NCBI RefSeq assembly: GCF_021044825.1
Contig: NZ_JAJNOC010000001.1
Location: 62,001-126,000 of the forward strand
Reading direction: 5' to 3'
Length of the DNA stretch: 64,000 nucleotides
Origin: Massilia phyllostachyos
Lineage (GTDB): Bacteria; Pseudomonadota; Gammaproteobacteria; Burkholderiales; Burkholderiaceae_D
The notes under the pieces: generated by a model
What the model saw: the letters and a program-made list of their open reading frames with translations, nothing else
Databases searched by the model: none
What the model was told of the DNA's origin: nothing
Shown: in pieces, positions 16,597-26,526 of the stretch
How positions within the stretch are numbered: the first letter of the stretch is position 1
How the letters are laid out: each line of letters begins with the position of its first letter
Translations under genes and position numbers: made by a program

Positions 16597-18444
16597 ATGC
16601 GACGCACTCCCGCTTCATCCGCTCCACTCCCGCCAGATGCGAAGGCTACGCCGCGCAACGACTGGGCCACCCTGCGCACCTTGTTCCCTTACCTGTGGGT
16701 GTACAAGTGGCGCGTGCTGGCCGCGCTCGCCGCGCTTGTCGGCGCGAAACTCGCCAACGTCGGCGTGCCGCTGGTGCTCAAGCAGCTCATCGACCAGCTC
16801 GCGATCGATCCGAAGGACCCGCACGCACTCCTCGTGCTGCCGCTCGGCGCGCTGGTGGCGTATGGCCTGCTGCGCCTGTCCACCACGCTGTTCACCGAGC
16901 TGCGCGAATTCCTGTTCGCGCGGGTGACGCAGCGCGCGGTACGGACGATTGCGCTCAAGGTGTTCCGCCACCTGCACGCGCTGTCGCTGCGCTTCCACCT
17001 GAACCGCCAGACCGGCGGCATGACGCGCGATATCGAACGCGGCACGCGCGGCGTGAATTCGCTCATCTCGTACTCGCTGTTCAACGTGCTGCCGACCCTG
17101 GTCGAGATCACGCTGGTGCTGGGCTACCTGGTGCTCAACTACGACATCTGGTTCACCATCATCACCGGCGTGGCGCTGGCCAGCTACATCGCCTTCACCG
17201 TCATCGTGACGGAATGGCGCACCCACTTTCGCCGCACGATGAACGAGCTGGATTCGAAGGCGAATACCAAGGCCATCGACTCGCTGCTCAACTACGAGAC
17301 CGTGAAGTACTTCGGCAACGAGGAGTACGAAGCGAAACGCTACGACCAGGGGCTGCAGAGCTTCGAGAACGCGGCGGTGCGCTCGCAGACCTCGCTGTCC
17401 TTCCTGAACACCGGCCAGTCGCTGATCATCGCCACCGCCGTCACGCTCATCCTGTGGCGCGCCACCGAAGGCGTGATCGCCGGGACCATGACCCTGGGCG
17501 ACCTGGTGCTGGTGAACTCGTTCATGATCCAGCTGTACATCCCGCTCAACTTCCTGGGCGTGATCTACCGCGAGATCAAGCAGAGCCTGGCCGACATGGA
17601 GCGCCTGTTCTCGCTGCTGGACCAGAACCGCGAAGTGGCGGATGGCGCGCATGCCAAGCCTTTGGTGACCCGTGGCGCGCATGTCGAGTTCTCGCACGTC
17701 GAGTTCAGCTACGAGGCCAAGCGCCAGATCCTGTTCGACGTCGATTTCGCCATCCCCGCCGGCACCACCACGGCGGTAGTGGGCCACAGCGGTTCCGGCA
17801 AGTCGACCCTGTCGCGCCTGCTGTTCCGCTTCTACGACGTGAACGGCGGCGCGATCCGCATCGACGGCCAGGACCTGCGCGACATCACCCAGCAATCGCT
17901 GCGTTCCTCGATCGGCATCGTGCCGCAGGATACGGTGCTGTTCAACGACACCATCGAATACAACATCGCCTACGGCCGTCCCGGCGCCTCGCATGAGGAC
18001 ATCGTCGCCGCGGCGCGCGCGGCCTCGATCCACGAGTTCATCGAGAGCCTGCCGGACGGGTACCAGAGCATGGTGGGCGAGCGCGGCCTGAAGCTGTCCG
18101 GCGGCGAGAAGCAGCGGGTGGCGATCGCGCGCACCTTGCTCAAGAACCCGGCGATCCTGATCTTCGACGAAGCGACGTCGGCGCTGGATTCGAAGTCGGA
18201 GCAGGCGATCCAGGCGCAGCTGAAGGAGATTGCGAAGGACCGCACCACCCTGGTCATCGCGCACCGGCTGTCGACGATAGCGGATGCGCAGCAGATCATC
18301 GTGCTGGACCACGGGCGCATCGTGGAACGCGGCACGCACGCATCCCTGCTCGCGGCGCGCGGGCTGTATCAGCAGATGTGGGAACGGCAGCTGGCGCGGC
18401 CGGATGAGGAGTTGGCGTCGCCGCCGTTGGAGATTGCGAAGTAA
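16597..18444 (+). CDS. Atm1-type ABC exporter (fused membrane and ATPase domains)
   Basis: A 615-residue half-transporter. The six-helix membrane domain (about residues 30-330) includes the Atm1/HMT1 signature LNYETVKYFGNEEYE. The ATPase domain has Walker A GHSGSGKSTL, signature LSGGEKQRVAIAR, Walker B ILIFDEATSALD and the H-loop IAHRLST. The family acts as homodimers in the inner membrane; members export glutathione-linked sulfur or metal compounds. I start at the ATG at 16597, because the upstream in-frame stretch overlaps the divergent thioesterase. The gene ends before a REP-like repeat and a convergent asparaginase gene. Confidence 0.9.
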   Translation: MRRTPASSAPLPPDAKATPRNDWATLRTLFPYLWVYKWRVLAALAALVGAKLANVGVPLVLKQLIDQLAIDPKDPHALLVLPLGALVAYGLLRLSTTLFTELREFLFARVTQRAVRTIALKVFRHLHALSLRFHLNRQTGGMTRDIERGTRGVNSLISYSLFNVLPTLVEITLVLGYLVLNYDIWFTIITGVALASYIAFTVIVTEWRTHFRRTMNELDSKANTKAIDSLLNYETVKYFGNEEYEAKRYDQGLQSFENAAVRSQTSLSFLNTGQSLIIATAVTLILWRATEGVIAGTMTLGDLVLVNSFMIQLYIPLNFLGVIYREIKQSLADMERLFSLLDQNREVADGAHAKPLVTRGAHVEFSHVEFSYEAKRQILFDVDFAIPAGTTTAVVGHSGSGKSTLSRLLFRFYDVNGGAIRIDGQDLRDITQQSLRSSIGIVPQDTVLFNDTIEYNIAYGRPGASHEDIVAAARAASIHEFIESLPDGYQSMVGERGLKLSGGEKQRVAIARTLLKNPAILIFDEATSALDSKSEQAIQAQLKEIAKDRTTLVIAHRLSTIADAQQIIVLDHGRIVERGTHASLLAARGLYQQMWERQLARPDEELASPPLEIAK

Positions 18445-18490
18445 GCGTCGCGATCAGCTACCGATTCTATTTATTGTGGACCGAGAAACC

Positions 18491-18540
18491 GTCATGCGCG
18501 CCACTGGCGCCCATGACTCCCGGCGTAGGCCGGGATGACG
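18491..18540. repeat. REP-like palindrome pair (27-bp plus CCCGGC/GCCGGG unit)
   Basis: A 27-base near-perfect palindrome, with arms GTCATG-c-GCGCCA and TGGCGC-c-CATGAC, covers 18491-18517. It is followed directly by a second stem (CCCGGC at 18519-18524, GCCGGG at 18529-18534) ending in ATGACG. The same two-part unit recurs at 33303 and 62149 in this window. It sits between two convergent genes and may also act as a transcription barrier. Confidence 0.75.
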
Positions 18541-18566
18541 GTCTTGAGGCTAGCGACTACGGTGAC

Positions 18567-19640
18567 TTAGTAGGTATAGAACATCCGCTGAATCTCTTTG
18601 GTGCTGTTCGTCTTCGTCAACGCCAGCATCAACAGAATGCGCGCCTTCTGCGGGCTGAGCGTATCCGACACCACGAAGTCCAGCTGATCGTCATTCGCCT
18701 CGCCATTGCGGGCAACAATGCCCTGTCCCACGCGCGCCGAACGCACGATCACCACGCCCTGCGAGCGCGCCGCCACCAGCGCCGGCTTGGTCTTCGCCGG
18801 CAGACTGCCGTTCCCAACGCCGGCATGCACGAGACCCTTCGCGCCCGCAGCCACCAGCGCCTTCACCGCCACATCCCCCACATTCGCATACGCATACGCC
18901 ACGTCCACCTGCGGCAGCGCATCGAGCTTGGAGATATCGAACTCGGTATCCACCGTATGCTTGCGTGTGACGTCACGATAGAAGAACGGCTTGCCGCCCT
19001 GGATATAACCGATCATGCCCAGCTCCGCGGTGCGGAAGGTGTCGGCGGTGGTGGTGTTGGCCTTGGTGACGTCGCGCGCCGCGTGGATCTGGTCGTTCAT
19101 CGCGACCAGCACGCCCTTGCCGACCGCGGCGGGCGAGCCGGCCAGGTTGACCGCGTTGTACAGATTGATCGGCCCGTCGGCCGACAGGGCAGTGGACGGA
19201 CGCATCGAGCCCACGACCACCACCGGCTTCCTGCTCTTGACGACCAGGTCCAGGAAATAGGCCGTCTCTTCCAGTGTGTCGGTGCCGTGGGTGATCACGA
19301 TGCCGTCCACGTTCGGCTGGGCCAGCAGGGCGTTGACGCGCTTGGCCAGGATCAGCCACTGTTCGTTGCCCATGTTCTCGCTGGCGATCTGGAACACCTG
19401 CTCGCCGGTGACGTTGGCGACCTTCGTGATCTCGGGGACAGCGGCGATCAGCGCTTGCACGCCGACGGTGGCGGCGGTGTAGCCGACCGTCGTGGTGCTG
19501 GTGGCCCCGGTGCCGGCGATGGTGCCGCCGGTGGCGAGGATGGTCACGTTGGGCAGCCCGGCCGTCTGGGCCTGCGCCGCCGAAGCGAGCAGCAGGCAAG
19601 CGAACAGCGCCGCCATGGCGCGGGTGAAGCTCTGGTACAT
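18567..19640 (-). CDS. ansB: Type II L-asparaginase, exported
   Basis: A 357-residue enzyme converting L-asparagine to aspartate and ammonia in the periplasm. A signal peptide (ALFACLLLASAAQAQ) is followed by the catalytic ATGGTIAGT motif and the second motif VITHGTDTLEETAYFLDL; VGSMRPSTALSADGP is also typical. The length fits the periplasmic high-affinity class. AAGGAGATG precedes the start. It lies 24 bases after the amidohydrolase gene, read in the same direction, so the two probably form an operon devoted to amide or peptide breakdown. Confidence 0.92.
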   Translation of the reverse strand: MYQSFTRAMAALFACLLLASAAQAQTAGLPNVTILATGGTIAGTGATSTTTVGYTAATVGVQALIAAVPEITKVANVTGEQVFQIASENMGNEQWLILAKRVNALLAQPNVDGIVITHGTDTLEETAYFLDLVVKSRKPVVVVGSMRPSTALSADGPINLYNAVNLAGSPAAVGKGVLVAMNDQIHAARDVTKANTTTADTFRTAELGMIGYIQGGKPFFYRDVTRKHTVDTEFDISKLDALPQVDVAYAYANVGDVAVKALVAAGAKGLVHAGVGNGSLPAKTKPALVAARSQGVVIVRSARVGQGIVARNGEANDDQLDFVVSDTLSPQKARILLMLALTKTNSTKEIQRMFYTY

Positions 19641-19664
19641 CTACATCTCCTTGAGTAAAACGGA

Positions 19665-20957
19665 TTACGGCTGTTTGTATACGACGCCGTCCTTCATGAC
19701 AAACCTGACCTGCTCGAGCAGTTTGACGTCCTGCAGCGGGTCGCCCTCGACCGCCACGATGTCGGCCGCGAAGCCCGGCTCCACTTGGCCCAGTCGCGCG
19801 GACTGGTCGAGCAGGCTGGCGGCGTGCAGCGTGGCGGCGCGGATCGCCTCGATCGGCTTCATGCCCGCTTCGACCATGTAGCCGAACTCCTTCGCGTTCT
19901 CGCCGTGCGGGAACACGCCGGCGTCGGTGCCGAAGGCGATCTTCACGCCGGCCTTGTGGGCGCGCGCGAACGTCGCCTGCAGCTGCGGGCCGATCGCCGC
20001 CGCTTTTGGGCGCACCAGGTCCGAATAGTAGCCCGGCGTCTTCGCCTTGTCCGCCACGTAGCGGCCGGCCGAGATGGTCGGCACGTACCAGTGGCCGGTC
20101 TTCTTGAACAGGGCGATGACTTCGTCGTCCATCAGGGTGCCGTGCTCGATCGAGTCGACCCCGGCGCGCAGCGCGCGCTTCATGCCCTCGGCGCCGTGGG
20201 CGTGGGCGGCGACGCGGAAACCGTAGTCCTTCGCGGTGCCGACGATGGCCTTCAGTTCGTCCTCGGTGTACTGCGAGTTCTGGCCATTGGCGGCCTGGCT
20301 CAGCACCCCGCCGGTGGCGGTGATCTTGATCAGGTCCGCGCCTTCCTTGTAGCGCTGGCGCACGGCCTGGCGGCCCTGTTCCGGGCTGTCGATCACGCCT
20401 TCTTCCGGGCCCGGGGTGCCGACCTTCTCGCTCAGGAAGTGGGACAGGTTGTTGGTCGGGTCGGCATGCCCGCCGGTGGTGGCGATCGATTTACCCGCGG
20501 TGAACATGCGCGGGCCCGGGATCTCGCCGCTGGCGATCGCCCGCTTGAGCGACACGTTCAGGCCGTCGGCCGCGCCGAGGTCGCGCACCGTGGTGAAGCC
20601 TGCCATCAGCGTGCGCTGGGCGAATTTCACGGAGCGGTAGGCCATGTCCTGCGGGTCGGCGGTGAGGCGGTCGCGGTAGGCGTCGACCACCGGCGCGGTT
20701 TCGCTGGTCAGGTGCACGTGCATGTCGATCAGGCCCGGCAGGCAGGCGTGGCGCGACAGGTCCACCCGGTCACCACTTGCGGGCGCCTGCGTCATCGGCC
20801 CGACGGACTTGATCACGCCGTTCTCGACCACGATGCTGACGCGCTCGCGCCAGGTCCCGCTTTTCACGTCCAGCAGGCGGCCGCAGTCGACCGTCCTGGT
20901 AGCGGCGTGGGCGCCGCCGGCAATCATCAGCAAAGCAAACGCAAGCAGTTGTTTCAT
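19665..20957 (-). CDS. Exported amidohydrolase (imidazolonepropionase/prolidase-like)
   Basis: A 430-residue metal-dependent hydrolase of the amidohydrolase superfamily with a signal peptide ([15 protein letters not shown]). Metal ligands visible are HxH in [11 protein letters not shown], a Lys in [10 protein letters not shown], His in VAAHAHG and SIEHGTL, and Asp in [16 protein letters not shown]. This series matches the Sgx/Cc-type Xaa-Pro or Xaa-Lys/Arg dipeptidase group. The exact substrate cannot be told. GAGGAG precedes the start, and the asparaginase gene follows in the same direction. Confidence 0.85.
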   Translation of the reverse strand: MKQLLAFALLMIAGGAHAATRTVDCGRLLDVKSGTWRERVSIVVENGVIKSVGPMTQAPASGDRVDLSRHACLPGLIDMHVHLTSETAPVVDAYRDRLTADPQDMAYRSVKFAQRTLMAGFTTVRDLGAADGLNVSLKRAIASGEIPGPRMFTAGKSIATTGGHADPTNNLSHFLSEKVGTPGPEEGVIDSPEQGRQAVRQRYKEGADLIKITATGGVLSQAANGQNSQYTEDELKAIVGTAKDYGFRVAAHAHGAEGMKRALRAGVDSIEHGTLMDDEVIALFKKTGHWYVPTISAGRYVADKAKTPGYYSDLVRPKAAAIGPQLQATFARAHKAGVKIAFGTDAGVFPHGENAKEFGYMVEAGMKPIEAIRAATLHAASLLDQSARLGQVEPGFAADIVAVEGDPLQDVKLLEQVRFVMKDGVVYKQP

Positions 20958-20982
20958 GTCTCGCTCCTCATTGTCGTTATAT

Positions 20983-21016
20983 GAAAAAAAGGCCCCCCAT
21001 CGCTGGAAGGCCTTCG
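20983..21016 (-). terminator. Intrinsic terminator after the symporter gene
   Basis: Read on the minus strand, AAGGCC pairs with GGCCTT (21009-21014 with 20989-20994) across a 14-base loop and is followed by a run of seven T. It lies just after the end of the dicarboxylate/amino acid symporter gene, which is read in the same direction. Confidence 0.75.
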
Positions 21017-21041
21017 GTGCTGGAACTGTTAATGTCCCGCG

Positions 21042-22304
21042 TCAGCGCAGCGGCGCCACCGCCGGATCCTTGCTCGGTTCGCCGAGGTCGCCCTCCCACT
21101 TGGCGACGACGGCGGTGGCGATGCCGTTGCCGATCACGTTGGTGGCCGAACGGGCCATGTCCAGGAAGTGGTCGATGCCCAGCAGGAGCAGCAGGCCGGC
21201 TTCCGGGATGTTGAACTGGGCGAGCGTCGCGGCGATCACCACCAGCGAGGCGCGCGGCACGCCGGCCATGCCCTTCGAGGTGAGCATCAGGACCAGCATC
21301 ATGGTCAGCTGGGTCGAGATGTCCAGCTCGATGCCGTAGGCCTGGGCGATGAAGACGGCGGCGAAGGTACAGTACATCATCGAGCCGTCCAGGTTGAACG
21401 AGTAACCGATCGGCAGCACGAAGGCGGCCAGGCGGTTCTTGACGCCGAAACGCTCCAGGCCTTCCAGGGTTTTCGGGAACGCCGCTTCCGACGAGGCGCA
21501 GGTGTAGGCCAGGATGGTCGGCTCCTTCAGTTCCGAGATCAGGCGCAGCACGCGCGGGCCGAGGAAGGCCATGCCGATCAGGATCAGCACCACCCACAGC
21601 AGGATGATCCCGAGGTAGAACTCGGCCATGAAGATGCCGTAGGTCGAGAGCACGCCCAGGCCGCTCTTGGCGATCACGCCGGCCACCGCCGCGAACACCG
21701 CGAGCGGGGCGAAGTTCATCACGTAGCCGGTCACTTTCAGCATGATGTGGGCGATGCCGTCCACCGCGTCGATCAGCGGGGTAGCGCGCGCGCCGACCGC
21801 GGCGGCCGCGGTGCCGAAGAAGATCGAGAACACCACGATCTGCAGGATCTCGTTCCTGGCCATGCCGTCGAAGATCGAGGACGGCACCAGGTGGGTGATG
21901 AAGTCCTTCAGGGTCAGGCCCGAGGTGGTGATGCCCGAGGAAGCGCCGACCGGCGGCACCGCGCCCGACAGGGCCATCGCGTCGCCCGGACGGAACAGGT
22001 TGACCAGGAGCAGGCCCAGCGACAGCGAGATGACGGAAGCGATGATGAACCAGCCCAGCGCCTTGACGCCGATGCGGCCGACTTCCTTGGCGTCGCCCAT
22101 CTTGGCGATGCCGACCACCAGGGTCGAGAAGACCAGCGGCGCGATGATCATCTTGATCAGGCGTAGGAACAGGGTCGTGATCAGCGCCATGGTGTCGGCG
22201 AAGCCGGCCGGATCGGCGAAGGTGGTGTTGGCCACGTAGCCGACGACGATCCCGAGCACGAGGCCGATCAGGATATAGGTAGTCAGACGGTTTCGATTCT
22301 TCAT
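21042..22304 (-). CDS. Dicarboxylate/amino acid:cation symporter (DAACS family)
   Basis: A 420-residue inner-membrane protein with the hydrophobic profile of GltP/DctA transporters, which bring in glutamate, aspartate or C4-dicarboxylates with H+ or Na+. Typical segments are IKMIIAPLVFSTLVVGIA near the N-terminus, the hairpin-loop serines in ASSEAAFPKTLE, NLDGSMMYCTFAAVFIAQAY, and DHFLDMARSATNVIGN. I use the ATG at 22304, which has GGAAGC upstream; a longer frame to 22409 adds a hydrophilic stretch foreign to the family. The TNVIGN substrate segment leaves dicarboxylate versus glutamate undecided. Confidence 0.88.
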   Translation of the reverse strand: MKNRNRLTTYILIGLVLGIVVGYVANTTFADPAGFADTMALITTLFLRLIKMIIAPLVFSTLVVGIAKMGDAKEVGRIGVKALGWFIIASVISLSLGLLLVNLFRPGDAMALSGAVPPVGASSGITTSGLTLKDFITHLVPSSIFDGMARNEILQIVVFSIFFGTAAAAVGARATPLIDAVDGIAHIMLKVTGYVMNFAPLAVFAAVAGVIAKSGLGVLSTYGIFMAEFYLGIILLWVVLILIGMAFLGPRVLRLISELKEPTILAYTCASSEAAFPKTLEGLERFGVKNRLAAFVLPIGYSFNLDGSMMYCTFAAVFIAQAYGIELDISTQLTMMLVLMLTSKGMAGVPRASLVVIAATLAQFNIPEAGLLLLLGIDHFLDMARSATNVIGNGIATAVVAKWEGDLGEPSKDPAVAPLR

Positions 22305-22507
22305 AAAACTGCTTCCTGTCTTGTGGACCTGTGCAAAGCCGGCGGCAGGGGTATGCTGTCGCAGCCGATTAATGAGGCAAAAAATGGTGAGGGGAGGGCG
22401 AATGGCCATTCTGAAGATAATGGCAAGTTCCGCAGTATCCTAGGCACTGGAAATGCTGTCAAGCATGCTTACATCGGTACAACAGGACACGTGAATACAG
22501 GCGGCGA

Positions 22508-23233
<726 letters not shown>

Positions 23234-23250
23234 CGCCGCCCGTTCAATAA

Positions 23251-23274
23251 AAACGGCGCCCGAGGGCGCCGTTC
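23251..23274. terminator. Bidirectional hairpin terminator between convergent genes
   Basis: CGGCGCCC pairs perfectly with GGGCGCCG across a GA loop (23254-23271). An A-run precedes it and TTCT follows, so it can stop transcripts from both the amino-acid ATPase and the metalloprotease genes, which converge here. Confidence 0.7.
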
Positions 23275-23298
23275 TCAATATGGGAGCAGGATCCCGAC

Positions 23299-24360
23299 TC
23301 AGGCCTGCTTGGCGGCGCGGCGGCGGCGTGCAGCGGCCAGGCCGACGGCGCCGAAGCCCAGCAGGGCCATGCTGCCCGGTTCAGGCACATAGTTCCAGCC
23401 GATCGCGTCGAACATCAGGTAGTCCATCGTGGTGATGTCCATGAATTCGCCGCGTGCGCCGGTCGGGTCCATGATGCCGATGTCCAGGTTGTCCTTCCAG
23501 TGGCTGGCTTGCTGGCTGTCGCCATAGGTACGGCCGGTCGAGAAGGTCGCCAGGGTGGTGGCGCACTTATCCAGCGAGAAGTACTTGGTACGGTTATCGG
23601 CCGAGAAGTCGATGTCGGCGTTGTTCTGATAGCTCAGGTTCGAGCAGCGGAACACGTCGGTCGGGGAAATATAGGTGAAGGCGACATCGGAGTAGTTGCC
23701 CGAGCGGTTTGCGTCGAGGGTGTCCACACCGCTGACTAAGCCGAGCGCATGACCGATCTCGTGAGCGGCGACGCCAATGAAATCGAAGGCGTTGCTGGTA
23801 ATGCCGTCGGTGCGGTCGAAGTCCCATGTGAATGCCGTGCTGAACGAGATGTTGCCGTCCGATGCATTGTCCTGCGCGGTATACAGGCCCAATGCACGGG
23901 CATTGGCCTGGGTCATGCGGATCGTATTGTTATTTGCGTTGCAGTTATTGTCGAGGAATGGCGTCGCGCTGCCGGCACCATTCGGGTTGACTGCAGTACC
24001 GTTCATGACGACACTCAGGCACGATTTCGTGCTCATGCCGGAAACTGCTTTCTGGTCGAAAGGCGTGGAGATATCGTTCTTCAGCGCATTACGGAAATTG
24101 TCATATGACGAAACGTAACGGGTGGAACCGGTCGAACCCAGGATGCCGGTGCCGAGGGCGGTAAAGCCGATGTTCAGGTTCACCGTGACCTTATCGGTGA
24201 AGGCCGACGACCAGAGGTCCGCAGCGGCCTGGAAACCGGCCAGTGCACGCTGGTCCATGCTCGGGTCATAGGTGAACTTGAATTCCAGGGCTTGCACGGA
24301 GCCGCCGTAGGCGACAGCCATCAGTGGCACGAGCTTCAGCAGTTTCTTCAGGTTTTTCAT
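23299..24360 (-). CDS. Exported zinc metalloprotease with PEP-CTERM anchor (NF038122-like)
   Basis: A 353-residue protein with a signal peptide (LVPLMAVAYGGSVQALEF). A metzincin-type zinc site reads AAHEIGHALGLVSG near residue 205. The C-terminus is a textbook PEP-CTERM signal: VPEPGSMALLGFGAVGLAAA followed by RRRR. The PEP-CTERM is recognised by exosortase, giving sorting to the outer surface or extracellular matrix. I use the ATG at 24360 because the preceding codons to 24471 are not signal-peptide-like. The substrate is unknown. Confidence 0.85.
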   Translation of the reverse strand: MKNLKKLLKLVPLMAVAYGGSVQALEFKFTYDPSMDQRALAGFQAAADLWSSAFTDKVTVNLNIGFTALGTGILGSTGSTRYVSSYDNFRNALKNDISTPFDQKAVSGMSTKSCLSVVMNGTAVNPNGAGSATPFLDNNCNANNNTIRMTQANARALGLYTAQDNASDGNISFSTAFTWDFDRTDGITSNAFDFIGVAAHEIGHALGLVSGVDTLDANRSGNYSDVAFTYISPTDVFRCSNLSYQNNADIDFSADNRTKYFSLDKCATTLATFSTGRTYGDSQQASHWKDNLDIGIMDPTGARGEFMDITTMDYLMFDAIGWNYVPEPGSMALLGFGAVGLAAARRRRAAKQA

Positions 24361-24608
24361 GCGTCTCTTTTTCCGTAATGTTGACTTGTTATATGAGCGA
24401 TGCCGGCGCACCTGCATGACCATTGCCGGCTCACCCTTTTGAGAGATGCAAGTTTCGAGCCAGAAACGCATGCAATTGTTTTTATTGAGAAATTTTCTTT
24501 TGAGAATTATTTCTCATCGTAAAGTGTAAAGATTGTCGACAGCAATTTGGCTGAACAGGAAGTTTGTACGGAGAAAATTGCCGTATGCCTCTCCCCACAG
24601 CCAGCGGG

Positions 24609-24641
24609 TAAAATGGCGGGATTCGTTCTCCGAGACCCGCC
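24609..24641 (+). promoter_or_regulatory. pyrC leader: -10 box plus hairpin ending at the start codon
   Basis: TAAAAT at 24609-24614 could be the -10 box. GGCGGG (24615-24620) pairs with CCCGCC (24636-24641), and the second arm ends at the base just before the pyrC ATG. Transcripts starting a few bases upstream would include the whole hairpin, and later starts would lose its 5' arm. In E. coli, pyrC is controlled by just such start-site switching with pyrimidine supply. The likeness is by layout only. Confidence 0.4.
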
Positions 24642-25700
24642 ATGTCCACCATCGACCCGATTGAAATCCCGCAGTCCATCACCATCACCCGTCCCGACGA
24701 CTGGCACTTGCACCTGCGCGATGGCGCGGCCCTCGCCAGCGTGCTGCCGCACAGCGCGCGCCAGTTCGCACGCGCGATCGTGATGCCGAACCTGAAGCCG
24801 CCGGTCACCACGACCGCCGCCGCCGGCGCCTACCGCGACCGCATCCTCGCGGCGCTGCCGGAAGGAGTAACCTTCGAGCCGCTGATGACGCTCTACCTGA
24901 CCAACAACACCGACCCGGACGAGATCCGCCGCGCCGCCGACACCGGCTTCATCCACGCGGTCAAGCTCTACCCGGCCGGCGCCACCACCAATTCCGACGC
25001 CGGCGTGACCGACCTGCGCAACTGCTACAAGGTGCTGGAAACCATGCAGGAAGTCGGCATGCCGTTGCTGGTGCACGGCGAGGTGACCGACAACGACATC
25101 GACTTGTTCGACCGCGAGGCGGTCTTCATCGAACGCGTGATGCGTCCGCTGCGCCGCGACATGCCGGTGCTGAAGGTGGTGTTCGAGCACATCACCACCA
25201 AGGAAGCGGCCCAGTACGTGGCGGAAGCCGAAGGCCCGATCGGCGCGACCATCACCGCCCACCACCTGCTCTACAACCGCAACGAGATCTTCCGCGGCGG
25301 CATCCGCCCGCACTATTACTGCCTGCCGGTGCTCAAGCGCGAGGAACACCGCCTGGCGCTGGTCACCGCCGCCACCAGCGGCGACGAGCGCTTCTTCCTC
25401 GGCACCGACTCGGCCCCGCACGCGGTGCACACCAAATATGCCGCCTGCGGCTGCGCCGGCTGCTACACCGCGCTGCATGCGATGGAGCTGTATACGGAGG
25501 CCTTCGCCCAGGCCGGCGCGCTGGACAAGCTCGAAGCCTTCGCCAGCCTGAACGGCCCGGCCTTCTACGGCCTGCCGGTCAACGAGGGCACCATCACGCT
25601 CGAGCGCAAGGACTGGACCGTGCCGGAGAGCGTGCCTTTCGGCGAGCACCAGCTGGTGCCGCTCAACGCCGGCGAGACCATCCACTGGAAGATGGCGTAA
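24642..25700 (+). CDS. pyrC: Dihydroorotase (pyrimidine biosynthesis)
   Basis: A 352-residue type II dihydroorotase that closes carbamoyl-aspartate to dihydroorotate. Metal and active-site residues are visible: [10 protein letters not shown] near the N-terminus, the carboxylated Lys in [11 protein letters not shown], His in LLVHGEV and [10 protein letters not shown], and the catalytic Asp in GTDSAPHA. Length equals that of E. coli PyrC. A DUF3025 gene follows after seven bases, so the two are co-transcribed. Confidence 0.95.
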   Translation: MSTIDPIEIPQSITITRPDDWHLHLRDGAALASVLPHSARQFARAIVMPNLKPPVTTTAAAGAYRDRILAALPEGVTFEPLMTLYLTNNTDPDEIRRAADTGFIHAVKLYPAGATTNSDAGVTDLRNCYKVLETMQEVGMPLLVHGEVTDNDIDLFDREAVFIERVMRPLRRDMPVLKVVFEHITTKEAAQYVAEAEGPIGATITAHHLLYNRNEIFRGGIRPHYYCLPVLKREEHRLALVTAATSGDERFFLGTDSAPHAVHTKYAACGCAGCYTALHAMELYTEAFAQAGALDKLEAFASLNGPAFYGLPVNEGTITLERKDWTVPESVPFGEHQLVPLNAGETIHWKMA

Positions 25701-25707
25701 GCGCCGC

Positions 25708-26496
25708 ATGCTGTCGCAGATCGACTGGACGCGCCCCTGGTACGACACGGTGCGTCCAGGCGTCGAGCGCCTTGGCTTGGCGGGCGACGGCTTCATCGAC
25801 GCCTTCAACCGCAGCGCGGCGTCGCTCGGCCTGCTGAACCACGCCGGCCTGCCGCTGCGCTTCGTGCCGCAGGCCGCGCTGCCCGAAGGCACGGCCTACG
25901 AGGAGTTCATCGGCGCCACCGGCCAGGTGCCCACGCGCGACAACCTGCACGACTTCTTCAACGGCCTGGTGTGGCAGACCTTCCCGCGCATCAAGCGCCA
26001 ATTGAACGCCCTGCAGGCGGCGCAGATCGCGCAGGCCGGGGTGGGCAAGTCGCGCGGGGCCGCGCGCGACGCCGCCACCATCTTCGACGAGAACGCCGCG
26101 CTGCTGCTGGTGCGCGCCGGCAGCGCCGGGCGCGCGCTGGTGGACGAATTGCGCGGCCACTGCTGGCTCGCCGCGCTGTATGAGAAGCGCGCCATGTTCG
26201 GGCTTGAAGTGCAAGTCTTCCTGTTCGGGCACGCGCTGATGGAAAAGCTGGTGGCACCGCGCAAGGCCATCACCGCACATACGCTCGTCATCTTCGCCGG
26301 CGATGATGTGTTCGCGCTGGAGCCCGGCGCGCGGCGCGCCTGGATCGACGAGCACGTGGCGCGGCAGCTGGCCCTGGAGGGCTTGACGACGTCAAGCTTC
26401 ACGCCGCTGCCGGTGCTCGGCGTGCCCGGCTGGTGGGCCGATCAAGACCAGGATTTTTATCTCGACACCACCGTGTTCCGCCCGAAGCGGGCATGA
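25708..26496 (+). CDS. DUF3025 family protein
   Basis: A 262-residue protein without signal peptide or membrane segments. The parts I recognise as DUF3025 style are FIDAFNRSAASLGLLNHAGL, YEEFIGATGQVPTRDNLHD and FFNGLVWQTFPRIKRQLN. The function of the family is not known. It is commonly linked to pyrC in betaproteobacteria, as here, and this gene begins seven bases after pyrC. Confidence 0.7.
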   Translation: MLSQIDWTRPWYDTVRPGVERLGLAGDGFIDAFNRSAASLGLLNHAGLPLRFVPQAALPEGTAYEEFIGATGQVPTRDNLHDFFNGLVWQTFPRIKRQLNALQAAQIAQAGVGKSRGAARDAATIFDENAALLLVRAGSAGRALVDELRGHCWLAALYEKRAMFGLEVQVFLFGHALMEKLVAPRKAITAHTLVIFAGDDVFALEPGARRAWIDEHVARQLALEGLTTSSFTPLPVLGVPGWWADQDQDFYLDTTVFRPKRA

Positions 26497-26526
26497 AACG
26501 CAACGCGAACTGAAAGGGAATCGCCG

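Noticed and set aside
16615-18339. Open frame of 574 codons on the minus strand opposite the ABC exporter
   Set aside because: Its composition is that of an antisense shadow, and the exporter motifs on the plus strand are unambiguous.
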